Shown: positions 22,592-32,805, counted from the stretch's first letter. The stretch is DNA of 64,000 nucleotides from Rhizomys pruinosus (GCA_009823505.1 VZQC01005691.1:1097013-1161012); one strand, 5' to 3'. Notes: generated from the letters alone by a model not told the origin. Translations and numbers: made by a program.

Positions 22592-22906
22592 CTACTTTAA
22601 CCAGAGGGCCACAATGTTTTTAGGGTCTCCTGGGATCAATGTAAACTCAGAACCAGTATCCAATAGGCCTTGAAAATCCTGATTATTTCCTTTTCCCAAG
22701 TGTACAGTTAGCCTAGTAAAAGGCTTCAGGTCCTTCTGGGGAAGGACAGGAGGAAGGCAAACATCATAACTCTTTGGTCCTTGTGACAAGTTCCTTCCTC
22801 GTGGAACCCAGCCACACCCTTCATTCAGAGGGGTTCTGGGTCTGTGAAACTGTCTCAAGTCTGGAAACTGGTTAACTGGGTGGGATTTGCTACTCCTAAA
22901 ATCCAA
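22592..22906 (-). pseudogene. ERVL gag end / protease remnant
   Basis: The 104-residue frame contains LLDTGSEFTLIPGDP. Here DTG is the active-site triad of a retroviral aspartic protease and the following hydrophobic residues match the family's flap approach. An upstream CGWVPRGRNLSQGP stretch fits the gag-protease border. The retrocopy insertion truncates the frame on its upstream side. Confidence 0.8.
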
Positions 22907-23352
22907 TGTTGATTTCCTATCATTTGTTCAAGAGCTTTTCTGCTTATACAGATCAAATAAACCTTACACAGCTACACGCAGTTGCTTGGGAAGTAAATCC
23001 AGCAGCTCACAAGGAGAAGTAAGTAACCAGAGTGAAGCACTTGGGAAACTATTCCTTGGAAGAGAACAGAAGGCATTTATTATATTTTGCTAAATTAAGC
23101 TTATTTATGTTTTCACCTTTCTACTTTGTCAAACACTGAACAGAGTTTTGTCTTTTCTAATCCTGCTTGTTAGACTACTGATTTAAAGAGAAAAAAAATT
23201 TAAAAAAAGCCCACTCTGTAGACACTCCACAGTTTAGTTTTATAATAAACTGTTTGAATAATTAGACCTTTCCACCTTCCTAAAGATAAATATAATGTTA
23301 ATCTTATATCTTTATTTTGCTCAATTAATTGTTCAGAAGATCAAGTGTTAAA

Positions 23353-23520
23353 GACAACATGAAATTTAACATTTTAATACTAATGTTGTATACTGTTTTA
23401 CTTAACATTTTTGGAAAGTAACTGCCTCAGAATCAACTCAAGAAACATTTTTTTTGTTGCTAATGTAATCGGTTTTTGTAATGGCAGTCAGCAAATAAAG
23501 GGATGGCTTATTATCCAAAA
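23353..23520 (+). repeat. Left copy of a duplicated gap flank
   Basis: Nearly identical to 23637-23812. The copies differ mainly by single-base insertions or deletions (for example cctcagaatcaac against cctcagacatcaac). Confidence 0.95.
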
Positions 23521-23636
23521 NNNNNNNNNNNNNNNNNNNNNNNNNNNNNNNNNNNNNNNNNNNNNNNNNNNNNNNNNNNNNNNNNNNNNNNNNNNNNNNN
23601 NNNNNNNNNNNNNNNNNNNNNNNNNNNNNNNNNNNN
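23521..23636. other. Assembly gap (116 N)
   Basis: Run of N. Its two sides are the same sequence repeated. Confidence 1.
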
Positions 23637-23812
23637 AAATACAACAGAAATTTAACATTTTAATACTAATGTTGTATACTGTTTTACTTAACATTTTTGG
23701 AAAGTAACTGCCTCAGACATCAACTCAAGAAAACATTTTTTTTGTTGCTAATGTAATCGGTTTTTGTAATGGCAGTCAGCAAATAAAGGGATGCTTATTA
23801 TTCAAAAAAAAA
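23637..23812 (+). repeat. Right copy of the duplicated gap flank
   Basis: Repeats 23353-23520 and carries the complete 3' end with the A-tail, whereas the left copy stops at the gap after ccaaaa. Confidence 0.95.
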
Positions 23813-23818
23813 AAAAAA

Positions 23819-25376
23819 CTTCTAAGGCTTTTATGTATTTGTTTCCTGGGAACCCATGATTAATTAGCAGTTCCAAAGATCATTCGGGTCATGCCATTAT
23901 AGGTATTGTTTTGCATTTGACCACCCATTATGATAATTATATGGTAACTACGCTCATCTGGTCTTCGGTGATTCAGTGCTGCCACCTGACGCTACCCTGA
24001 GGGTCTGTTCAACCTATTACTACATGTACATTTAATTTATCAATGAAGCAACAAATTCTCTAACTGTAAGTATTGGCATAAGATAGAACAAAACAAAGCA
24101 TCACTTCACAACAACGACCTACTGCGCCGCCCGCCTCTCACACCCCACGCCTACCCACTTCTTATAAACTCAGTAAAAGGCATGTCCTCTGGGTCCTCCT
24201 ATTGTGAGAATGTGGTTTTACACTTCGAATCCACTCGAGCATGCCATATGCCTGACCCTCAATAACCCTTCATCAATACTAAGCAGAGAATATCAGGCAT
24301 CTCTACTCGCTGTTAGGGCCATGTTTTGAATAAATACAATCAGCCAACCCTCATCAAATAAATTTTAACACCCTTTTTTAACGCTGCTGAGCTTCCATGT
24401 TAAACCTAGAATCTCTACTCAGTGGGCTCTACGATAAACTCAGTATGATCCATTTATATATCTCTTCCACCATTATCCCACCCTTAAAATCCATTCCCAC
24501 ACAATTTCTTAGGCTTCTGCTGGAAATGACATTGGCAAACTCATTAATTTCTTTTAGTGGATAGCGCACCTCTCGTGGACCACATTTTCTATCTCACCTT
24601 GAGGGCTGCTTAGCTTCAATCGGTTTCTAGGTCTAGAGGCAACTAATTGTTGGTGCCCTGAGGGTATTAGCTCCCACTGGGGGGGGGATTGGTTTTCCTC
24701 GGGCACGGGTGGGGAGGAGGGATCTGAGGGTGTGGATTCTCTGCTGAGGGTGGGAGTTAATTCCTCAGATAAAGGAAATCCTCAGAATCCTGAGGTGTTC
24801 AAAATCCTCATACATCATGGTTCTCCACACATCTCATCCAAGTTTCAGGGTTCCACATTTTCCCCACCAGTAGGCTCTCACTTTAACTGCTGAATTCTTC
24901 ATGGCTGGGACATTCATTTCATTGTACAATCCAGCCAACCATAATATAGGCTCCAGCTTGATTTTCTGCCACTTTAGCTCTTTTGGCTGCTGGAGAGAAG
25001 ATTCTCTTCCAGAGCACACTTGGAACCTTTAAACCTGTTGTTTCGATATCTGGAGCTGGTCATTTTTATCACTGAGCTCTTTATTTTTCTCTATCAGCTT
25101 TATCAGACATGCTAGGAGCAACAAGGCACCGTCATTATTTTCCTTATTTTTCCGCAATTTCTCGAACGTTTTATATATAGAGTCGCTAAATTCCTTGCTT
25201 CTCACAAGAGGTGAGTTAGGTGAGTCAAATGGATCTATCTTCATAATTAGTTCAAATAGTCTGCACCAAGGATTATCATTCCTCTTCATGCCACCAGGAA
25301 AGCCTTCAGTAACTCTAGGCTTCATTGAGTTGGAGGGCTGGCTCCAGAGACTTCCAAGCCCACTAAAGAAATTCAT
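23819..25376 (-). pseudogene. ERVL gag remnant
   Basis: Gag is the structural polyprotein. The clearest pieces are 25376-25029 (115 aa, opening MNFFSGLGSLW and ending in a charged KNKELSDKNDQLQISKQ coiled-coil-like segment) and 25019-24834 (61 aa). They follow the primer-binding site at the expected distance. The downstream half (24800-23819) is broken by stops. The family call comes from position and the surrounding ERVL, not from a motif. Confidence 0.65.
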
Positions 25377-25400
25377 CCTTTCAATTCTGTTTCTGTAGAA

Positions 25401-25415
25401 CCACTCCTGGTACCA
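25401..25415 (-). promoter_or_regulatory. Primer-binding site, tRNA-Leu type
   Basis: The plus strand reads ccactcctggtacca, which equals the 3' end of a tRNA-Leu (UAA type) including CCA, from my knowledge of the tRNA. It lies 5 nt inside the 5' LTR. Use of tRNA-Leu gives ERVL its 'L'. Confidence 0.85.
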
Positions 25416-25420
25416 AAATC

Positions 25421-25895
25421 TGTATTAGTCAGGGTTCTCTAAAGAAACAGAAGTAACAGGACGAATATATAGCTATATACAATTTATTGATTTGCTCACG
25501 TGACAGACTTCAGGGAGTCCAACTGTAGCTGCACCACACTGGAAAGGCCGAGAGAATCCAGGGAACTGCTCAGTCCACAAGGCTGGATGCCTCAGTAGTC
25601 CCAATCTAGTTCTGAAGGCCCGAATGGATTCCAGGAGATCTGCCGGTCTCAGTACACACTGGAATCCGAAAGGTTGATCACAGCAGCAAGTCAAACTCAC
25701 CAGATGAGATAGGCAAGCCATAGGAGAAAAAGGGACCAGCTCCTTCTGCCGTGGCCTTTTATACAGCCTGCCAGCAGAAGGTAATGCCCACATTTGGGGT
25801 GTGCCATCTGGGTTGAGGTGGTCCAATCCAAACATCCCTTTTCTCTTATTTGTTCCTTAGTCCAGTCAAGTTGACACACAGGATTAGCCATCACA
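25421..25895 (-). repeat. 5' LTR of the ERVL provirus
   Basis: The same 475-bp length as the 3' LTR. TATAAAAG is at 25763-25756 and the AATAAA signal at 25488-25483, in the same register. Confidence 0.95.
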
Positions 25896-26360
25896 CCAAG
25901 AGACTTGATTTGTTCCTGTGCTTTGGTTATTTGTATCTTCACTTCTGTGACTGGCTGCTCAGGATCAACTCTCACATCTAAAACATGAGTATGTGGAGGT
26001 CCCAGTGTATTTAAAAATGTATGCACAGCCAAATAAGTTCTTTGAAGAGAGGACCAGATGAAAACCCAGCTCAGTAAGACTGCATTTCACTAAATGTCAC
26101 TAAGGTGAATCATATCCAGAGTGAAGTGCATTGTGGACACTGTACACAGGCAAAGCAGCTATCCTGTAAACACTTGTGGGATAAGACTGAGTCATGGGGA
26201 CTGGATTTATCAGTTGAATCATTAAATTTTTGTCAGTCTTCTTCAGGCTTTGTGTTATTGCTGGACTAATATAGACTAGATTTTCATTTTCAGGATATGA
26301 CTCATTCCTCTGGTTGTGGGTATGGAAGAGAACACAGCCAACTCTGTGCACACTAGAGAA
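25896..26360 (-). pseudogene. Unidentified coding-like remnant, part 1
   Basis: Two minus-strand stretches look protein-like rather than repeat-derived. One lies at about 26360-26100 (it includes YPENENLVYISPAITQSL), the other at about 26080-25896 (it includes GPPHTHVLDVRVDPEQPV). A stop pair and probable frameshift separate them. The second continues in phase across the ERVL TSD into 18130-18060. No introns are visible, so a processed pseudogene is likely. I do not recognise the gene. Confidence 0.4.
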
Positions 26361-26362
26361 TG

Positions 26363-26790
26363 ACCCCAAGATTCCCATGTTATAAGTCCCCAACCTGTGA
26401 ATACATCACCTTACATGGCAAAAAGGACTTCCCAAATATGATTCATTTCAACTAATTATCTTACACTAGGGTCGTTGTGAGAAGGAGGGAGATGTCTGGG
26501 GAGGGAGAGGAACTGGAACAAGGGAGGCAGCAGTTGGACTGATGTACTCTTGAGACAGAGGAAAGGGTTAGATGCCCTCAAAGCAGCTATTAGAAGATGG
26601 AAGGAGCCAAGGAAGCGATTCTTCCCTAAAGTTTTCAGAAAGCAGTACATTTTGGTGGCACCTTGATTTCAGCCTGTGAAATCTGCATAAACTTTTGACA
26701 TCCATAAATATAAGATAAATTTGTGTTGTTCTGAGAAAGTATGTAGTAACTTGTAATAATAGCAATATGTAGCTAATATACCTTCTTTTA
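26363..26790 (+). mobile_element. Ancient MaLR LTR (MLT1-like)
   Basis: The order cctgtgaatacatcacctta, tggcaaaaaggac, then ataagataaatttgtgttgt and a ctaatata end follows MLT1/MST LTRs as I know them. Strongly diverged. Confidence 0.65.
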
Positions 26791-27345
26791 TCCAGCTACT
26801 GATAAACCCTGAAGGATAAGATTTTCCCCCAACAGAATGAATAGATTAGTAGAATCAGAACCAGAATACAGACAGTGTAGAATGACTGTGACTGCAAGTG
26901 GCTTGGAATTGTCTACAAAATGTCAGAAGCTGAGGTGGTTGAAGCATAATGAGCAAAGGGCTGGGAGGGGGGGGCTGTGATACCTAGAAGACCATGCATA
27001 GGGAATAGCTCTGATTAATTTTTTCTCATTGGCACCAACAAACAGAATCTGCTTTCAGCAGTGAGTGACATGGTATGGTCCACATTAAAGACATTACTGT
27101 GGCTGTAGGCTGAGGACTAAATGACACTGTGGAGAAGGAATATAGAAAGCCACATGTGGAGGTTATGCACTGGCCAAAGCAAGAGATGGTAGTGGTTGGA
27201 CAAGGAGAGAGAAATGAGAATAAATCCTGGAGACAGGGTCTAGAGAACTGTATGTGGCGCAAGTTATGGAGGAATGAGGAAAACTGAGCACTTGAGGACA
27301 CTCCCTATATTTTTAGTATGAGCAATAGGGATATTGGTTCAGCCA
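26791..27345. other. Unassigned interval
   Basis: No gene seen. Moderately purine-rich. No repeat family recognised. Confidence 0.35.
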
Positions 27346-27765
27346 GCTCATGAAAAATGATCAAGAAATAACTTTGAAAGTGTTCAACATCCTTAGCAAT
27401 TAGGAAATTCAAATTAAATCTATTTTAAGATTTCATGATACCCCAGTCAGAATGGCTAAAATCAAGAAAAGAACTGACAACAAATGCTGGAGATGATACA
27501 GGTGAAAGGAACCCCCACTCACTGTTGATGGGATTCCAAGCTGGTGTAGCCACTGTAGAAGTGTGGAGAATTCTCAAAAGGCTAAAAGTAGATATACCAT
27601 GTGACCCAGCTATGCCACTCCTTGCCATATATCCAAGGACTCCATATCCTGCTCCAGAGATAATTGCTCAGCCATGTTCATTGCTGTTGTTTTAATAATA
27701 GCTAAAAAAGGGAAACAACCAGACTCAGAAAAACAAATGCCACATGTTCTCTATTACTTGTGACA
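27346..27765 (+). mobile_element. L1 ORF2 C-terminal fragment
   Basis: Carries the aagtgttcaacatccttagc block, then frames giving GFQAGVATVEVWRILKRLKV and DPAMPLLAIYPRTPYPAPE, the ORF2 segment after the CWWEC region. Diverged. Confidence 0.85.
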
Positions 27766-28186
27766 GCGTTATTTATAGTAACATCACTAGAAATTATAAT
27801 TGAGCTGGTGAAGCCCCAAAATCTGTGTTTTAATTAATGACTAAATAATCCTTCTGATGATGTGAAACTCAGAATCAAGATTATACCTATAACTTAAGTT
27901 ATGGCCTTTCCTAGGAAAACCCCTGATTATGTTGTTCTTTCTATATATAACATACAGGCTCATAACTAGTTTCCCTGCAAGAGCTTTTCTTCACCATCCA
28001 CTAAAAAGTACAAGCCATTTAACTAAACATTTCCATTTCTCAGTTTGTTTATCATACTTTTTCATTTTACAGTAGTTTCATTCTCCTTCACATTTGCTGG
28101 GTCATACATCCTGAGAAATGAGAGGTATTAACATTTTTTTACATTTATTATGCTTGTTTATTTTATATTCTATCTCTAATAGAGTT
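27766..28186. other. AT-rich interval before the 3'-truncated L1
   Basis: No gene or clear repeat recognised. It ends in the 18-bp direct repeat at 28187-28204. Confidence 0.4.
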
Positions 28187-28204
28187 ACCATAGTCTAATT
28201 CTGA

Positions 28205-28772
28205 GACTGTTTAAGCTGTCAATCTCTTCTTGGTTAAGCTTTGGTTATTCCTAGGATTTTAGTTATTCACCCATTTCTCCTAGGTTTTCAAACTTAGTAG
28301 ATTATAGGTTTTTGAAGTATTCCTGTATGATTGTCTGGATATTTTCATTGTCTGTTGTGTTATTTCCCCTTGCATCACAGATTCTATTGATTTGGAGTTG
28401 TTCTTTCTTTTTGTTAATTCAGCTAGAGGTCTGTCTATCTTGTTTATTCTCTCAAAGAACCAACCTTTGTATTCATTGATTTTTTTGTATTGTTTACTTT
28501 GTTTCTATTTCATTAATTTCTGCTCTGATTTTTGTTATTTCTTCCTGTCTGTTGCATTTAGGGTTCATTTGTTGTTGTCTCTCAAGTGTTTTTAGCTGCA
28601 GTGTTAGATTGTTCACTTGTGCTCTTTCTGTTTTTCTAATGTAGGTACTCAGGGCTATAAACTTACCTCTTAGGATTGCCTTTAAAGTATCCCATAGGTT
28701 TTGTTGTATTGTAGTATCATTGTCATTCAGTTCCAGGAATGCTTTTCTTTCTTTATTTCTTCCTTGACCCAT
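28205..28772 (-). pseudogene. L1 ORF2 linker to RT start, truncated
   Basis: The frame 28772-28494 gives [20 protein letters not shown] and [20 protein letters not shown], the linker between endonuclease and RT. The RT start follows down to 28205, where the element stops. The FADD active site is never reached. Confidence 0.85.
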
Positions 28773-29422
28773 TCATTATTCGGGAGTGTGTTGTTTAGTC
28801 TCCATGTGTTCTTGTAGATAGTAGGGTTAATCCTGGTGCTGATATTGAGCTTTATTGCACTATGGTCTAATAGAATGCATGAAATTATTTGAATCATTTT
28901 GAATTTGTGAAGGTTTTTTCTGTGTCCCAGTATGTGGTCGATTTTGGAGAATGTTCCGTGGTGCGCTGAGTAGAAAATGTATTCTCTGGTATTAGGGTGG
29001 AATATTTGGTAGATGTCTGTGAGGTCCGTTTGGTGTATCGTATCATTCAGTTCAGATGTCTCTCTGTTTATTCTCTGTCCTGTTGACCTGTCCAAAGGGC
29101 TCAGTGTGGTATTGAAGTCCCCTACTATGAGTGTGCTGGGGTGAATCTGTGCCTTGAGGTCCAAGAGAATTGTCTTTATAAAGTTTGGTGCACCAAAGTT
29201 TGGTGCATATATATTCATGATTGTGAAATCTTCATGGTCAATTGTTTCTTTGATAAAGATGTAATGGCCTTCTTTGTCTCTTCTGATTTCTTTTACTTTG
29301 AAGTCTATTTTGTCTGATATTAAAATAGCAACTCCTGCTTTCTTTTTGGTACCATTTGCTTGGAATATTTTTTTCCATCCTTTCACTTTAAGGTGGTGCC
29401 TATCCTTGAAGGTAAGATGCAT
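28727..29422 (-). pseudogene. L1 ORF2 endonuclease domain, 231-aa frame
   Basis: The longest open frame in the window. It spans most of the endonuclease: GVAILISDKIDF, VGDFNTTLSPLDRS (catalytic GDFN), TFSKIDHILGH, and LLDHSAIKLN in place of the usual SDHS block, so the residue before the catalytic DH pair is changed. The frame starts at an internal methionine because the true ORF2 start (near 29510) is cut off by a stop. It runs out in the linker before RT. Confidence 0.9.
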
Positions 29423-29604
29423 TTCCTGTATTCAGCATATCAATGGGTTCTGTTTCCTAATCCAATCTCCCAATCTATGTCTTTTGATTGGGGAGTTTAG
29501 TCCATTAATATTTAAGGTTATGACTGATAGGTTTGTGTTGCTTCCTTTCACCTCATTATCCATTTGCATTTTTAGCCTAGGTTTCTACTTCTGCAGTTAT
29601 GCTT

Positions 29605-30620
29605 TTATTGATTTCTCTTTCTAGGTGCCTGGGGATGTTTGCTCCTTTCTTTTGTCCTTTGAATTGCTTCAAGTATTCTCTGAAGAGTTGGTTTTCTGGA
29701 CATGTATTCTTTCATCTTGTTTATGTCATGGAAGATTTTTCTCTCTCCTTCAAGTATAATCAACATTTTTGCTGGGTATAGTAACCTGGGTTGGCATCTA
29801 TAGTCTTTTAACACTGGGAATGCTTTGCTCCATGTTCTTCTTGCTTTCATAATTTGCACTGAGAAGTCAGCTGTAATTCTGATAGGTTTCCTCTCATAGG
29901 TAACTTGTTTTTCTCTTGTGGTTTTCAGAATTTTGTCTTTGTTTTGAGCGTCTAGCATTTTAACTGTGATATGGCATGGAGAGTTTCTTTTCTGATCTTG
30001 TTTGTTTGGAGTTCTGTGTGCTTCTTGTATTTGTATTGGTTTGTCTTTTTTTAGTTTGGGGAAATTTTCATCTATTATTCTGTTGAAGATCTGATCAATA
30101 CCATTCTCTTGGGATTCTTCTCCTTCCTCTATCCCTATGATGCAGAGATTTGATCTTTTCATAGTGTCCCACATTTTTTGGTTGTTCCACTTTTGTGTAT
30201 TTTTAAAATTTTTTCATAATCTTTACTTGAGGTTTTTAGTTGTTCTGTGTTATCTTACAGGTCTGATATTCTTTGTTCTGCTTCCTCCATTCTGCTTCTG
30301 AAGCTTTTTCCATTCCTTTCCTCTTGATCGAATGAGTGTTTGATTTCCTTTTTCATTTCATCTTCTGATTTCTTCAGTATTTCCACTTCCTTTTGGAGCT
30401 TCTCAGTCTCGTTGGTTTCCTTTTTTAATTCAACATGGGATTTCTTCAGTGTTTCCACTTCCTTCTGGAGTTTGTCATTTTCTCCCTCTAGTTCTTTCTG
30501 CCATTTGTCATTCTCTCTCTCTAGGTCCTTCTTGAGTTTTTCATTCTTTCACCTTAGTTCTCTGACTTGTTCTTTATATTCTTTGATTTCTTTGACTATG
30601 TCTGCAATTGTTCCTCTAAT
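29605..30620 (-). pseudogene. L1 ORF1, broken
   Basis: Pieces in order: coiled coil (30560-30255), then a 189-aa frame (30174-29605) with the RRM (NLCIIGIEEGEESQENGIDQ) and C-terminal domain (AHRTPNKQDQKRNSP, ending RKRNQ). The 189-aa piece is the best-kept ORF1 part in the window. A shift near 30200 separates it from the coil. Confidence 0.9.
30462..30560 (-). repeat. 33-bp tandem repeat in ORF1 coiled coil, 3 copies
   Basis: Units 30528-30560, 30495-30527 and 30462-30494 (sense order right to left) encode 11-residue blocks such as ELEGENDKLQK. Confidence 0.9.
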
Positions 30621-30959
30621 ATCTGTGTCCTGGGCCATCCTCAGGGGGATCTCACTTTAGGAATCTCCCACCTCGTTGGTAGAGCTTGGTGTGGAATAAT
30701 CCTGCACCTTTCCCATGTTTCCCTTTGCTGTGTCTCTGGCATGTGGGTTTCTCTTTGCCTGTATTCCAATGTGAATCCCAAATGCCTCTTCACTGTGTTG
30801 AAGGCTTGCTTTGCTTGCCTCCTTCAGATGCCTTCGTTGTTTGTTTGATTGATTAATTTGTTTTTCTCCTTGTTTATGGAGTATTGACTGTCTAAATTTT
30901 AGGCTTTCTATTGGAAGTCTAACTCACTCTTCCCTTTCTGTTCTGAAGGTTCTCCAAAG

Positions 30960-31287
30960 AATCCACCTGGACACTCCCTCAGCAATTCCAGTTGGTGGGG
31001 GCAGGGGATATGCCTAGTACTCTGTGCTTCAGGTGATTTTGGGAAATCCCTGATCTAAGCTCTGTGCGCTCAAGTCTAACAGTGGGAACAGGCCCACCTC
31101 TTATACTAGCTAGCAGGGAGGCTCTGCCCCCACAAGACAATGACTGAATTATCCAACAGACCAATGAAATGATTATCCAACAAACCAGTGATAGATTTAT
31201 CCAACAATCTGCCTGGCTGAAGAGCCGGGCTCCTACTTGTGCTTCAGGTGGTCCTGGGAAATCCCTGAGTTAAGCTCTGTGCACTTC
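30960..31287 (-). promoter_or_regulatory. L1 5'UTR monomers
   Basis: The block gcttcaggtg followed by gggaaatccctga occurs at about 31024 and 31239, 215 bp apart, marking about one and a half tandem promoter monomers. It is unlike the 133-bp monomers of the L1 at 47 kb. Confidence 0.75.
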
Positions 31288-31402
31288 ACCATAGTCTAAT
31301 TCTGAACATGGTTCTTTTTACCTAACTCTCTCTTATAATTGTTTGTTCCCCCCATGTGTTTGGCAACACATGGATTATCTGTGTGTCTCTGTGTCTATGT
31401 AT

Positions 31403-31406
<4 letters not shown>

Positions 31407-31451
<45 letters not shown>
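31407..31451 (+). repeat. (GA)n microsatellite
   Basis: Pure ga units. Confidence 0.97.
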
Positions 31452-31455
<4 letters not shown>

Positions 31456-31589
31456 GAGGAATGATATGACTTGTACAAATAGGTTAAACTAAATATTTGG
31501 CTGGCTGTTCCTCTGGGCCACATAGACAAAGTGAATTCTGACTCACAAATAAGTGTTTGAACCAGTTCACAGTTTAATATCCTCACATC

Positions 31590-32100
31590 TGATTACTTGT
31601 TATTGGTATACAGAAAGGCTAGTGACTTTTGTAGATGGATTTTGTATTCTGCCACTTTGCTAAGCGCATTGATCATTTCTAGAGGTTTTCTGGTAGAATT
31701 TCTGTCATCTCTTCTGTATAATATCATGTCATCTGCAAATAAGGATAATTTGATCTCTTCCTTTCCAATTCTTATTCCAATGAGGACCCTCTTTATTTCC
31801 TTCTCTTGATTATTTCTGTAGCTAGAGCTTTAAGCACTATATTAAAAAGAGTGAGGACAGCCTTGTCTGGTTCCTGATTTTAATGGGTGTGCTTTGAGTT
31901 CCTCTGCATTTAGAATAATGTCAGCTCTGGGTCTGTTCCAGCCTTGATTATGCTGTGTTTATCATGAATGCAGGTTTTCTTTCTGGCTAAGCCAAGGTCA
32001 AAGCTGATGAAATTCTTTACTATCTCATGGAAAATTTCTCTGGATCTCTTCTGTGAAAGGATCTTGGTTCCCTTATAAATCCACTGAGCTCTCTGCATTC
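31590..32100 (-). mobile_element. L1 ORF2 RT fragment with FADD box
   Basis: In the minus sense the segment tatttgcagatgacatgata gives the FADD active-site block of L1 RT, followed by FLYTN-type sequence. It ends in unassigned sequence near 32100. Confidence 0.8.
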
Positions 32101-32231
32101 TTACACCTGATGGTAAAGTTCTAAGCTACCAGGAACCTGCTACTCTGGTCAGCTACTACATTCAATACTGGCTGTGCTTTGCTTCATCATTTTGAACTCC
32201 ATATTTTTTAATAACCTATACATGTCTGAGT
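32101..32231. other. Unassigned interval
   Basis: Short non-coding stretch before a TG repeat. Confidence 0.4.
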
Positions 32232-32243
32232 CTGTGTGTGTGT

Positions 32244-32279
<36 letters not shown>
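32232..32279 (+). repeat. (TG)n microsatellite
   Basis: tg units with one tatg interruption. Confidence 0.97.
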
Positions 32280-32282
<3 letters not shown>

Positions 32283-32296
32283 AAAGTATCTAGTCT

Positions 32297-32500
32297 GGAA
32301 GCTGGAGAGATGGCTCTGAGGTTAAGAGGACCTGGATTCGATTCCCAGCACCCACGTGGCACATGGTGGCTAAGAACCAACTTTAACTCCATTTCCAGGG
32401 GAATCTGACCCCCTCTTCTTGCATGACATGGGTGAACCTACCTATATGCAGACAGTACATTCATACACATAAAAATAATAAATAAATTAAAAATATAAAA
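32297..32500 (+). mobile_element. B2-like SINE with TSD
   Basis: Has the ggattcgattcccagc B box. The direct repeat tatctagtct lies at 32287-32296 and 32501-32510. A short internal deletion removes part of the ccaactgctc region. Confidence 0.93.
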
Positions 32501-32510
32501 TATCTAGTCT

Positions 32511-32805
32511 ACAATATTGCTGGAAATGGAAGTTATCCTCACTAAACTTTTTTCCTGAAGCCTGAGACTGAGCCTTTTGATCTCTAATTCGTGAGAGTAC
32601 ATTTCTTCTCCTTCTCCTCTGGACTGTGTTCTACTCTTAACCACAGGTGGGAAAAAACAGTCAGAATATTCATCTTTGGCATTTTTATACTTCATTTTTT
32701 TTCTCCTTGTAGCTTCCTTCCTCTGTTCTCCAGCAGTACAATACCCAAGTTCCAGGAATGATCTACCAACAATGTGCATTTCTTTTGTGTTGTTTCTTTA
32801 GGATT
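32511..32805. other. Unassigned interval
   Basis: A 91-residue minus-strand frame (32779-32504) is rich in K, R and E but matches nothing I know. Confidence 0.35.

Larger units (their letters stand above)
22907..23815 (+). pseudogene. Processed retrocopy (3'UTR-like) with poly(A) tail
   Basis: Plus-strand AT-rich sequence ends in cagcaaataaagggatgctt, then an A-tract at 23805-23818: a poly(A) signal followed by a tail, the mark of a processed copy. It interrupts ERVL gag/pro. The source gene is not recognised. The flanks hold only a weak repeat (actcctaa near 22892, acttctaa near 23818). The block contains the N-gap and a duplicated segment. Confidence 0.6.
18131..25895 (-). mobile_element. 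ERVL-type (class III) provirus, structurally complete but inactive
   Basis: Two 475-bp LTRs (18131-18605 and 25421-25895) start TG and end CA and differ at 16 positions by hand count (about 3.4%). An exact 5-bp TSD, ccaag, lies at 18126-18130 and 25896-25900. In the minus sense the order is LTR, tRNA-Leu primer-binding site, gag remnant, protease, RT with a YIDD box, integrase, LTR. No env was found, as is usual for ERVL. A SINE (20338-20589) and an A-tailed retrocopy (about 22907-23815, containing the N-gap) inserted later. Without them the unit is about 6.6 kb, close to the usual rodent ERVL length. All frames carry stops. Confidence 0.93.
28205..31287 (-). mobile_element. LINE-1, 5'-complete but 3'-truncated, with 18-bp TSD
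   Basis: The element reads right to left: monomeric 5'UTR (31287-30670), ORF1 (about 30620-29605), ORF2 endonuclease and the start of RT, ending inside ORF2 at the codons for EEIDSLNS near 28205. There is no ORF2 C-terminus, no 3'UTR and no poly(A). An exact direct repeat, accatagtctaattctga, lies at 28187-28204 and 31288-31305. Normal L1 insertions lose the 5' end, not the 3' end. Confidence 0.9.

Noticed and set aside
19690..22906. An env gene or a still-active ERVL
   Set aside because: No env-like frame is visible, and protease, RT and integrase pieces are in different frames with stops and an inserted SINE.
23411..23707. Frames running through the N-gap
   Set aside because: They are artefacts of translating N.
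28727..29422. 231-residue open frame as a candidate host gene
   Set aside because: It is the L1 ORF2 endonuclease domain (GDFN and KIDH blocks) with its start and end missing.
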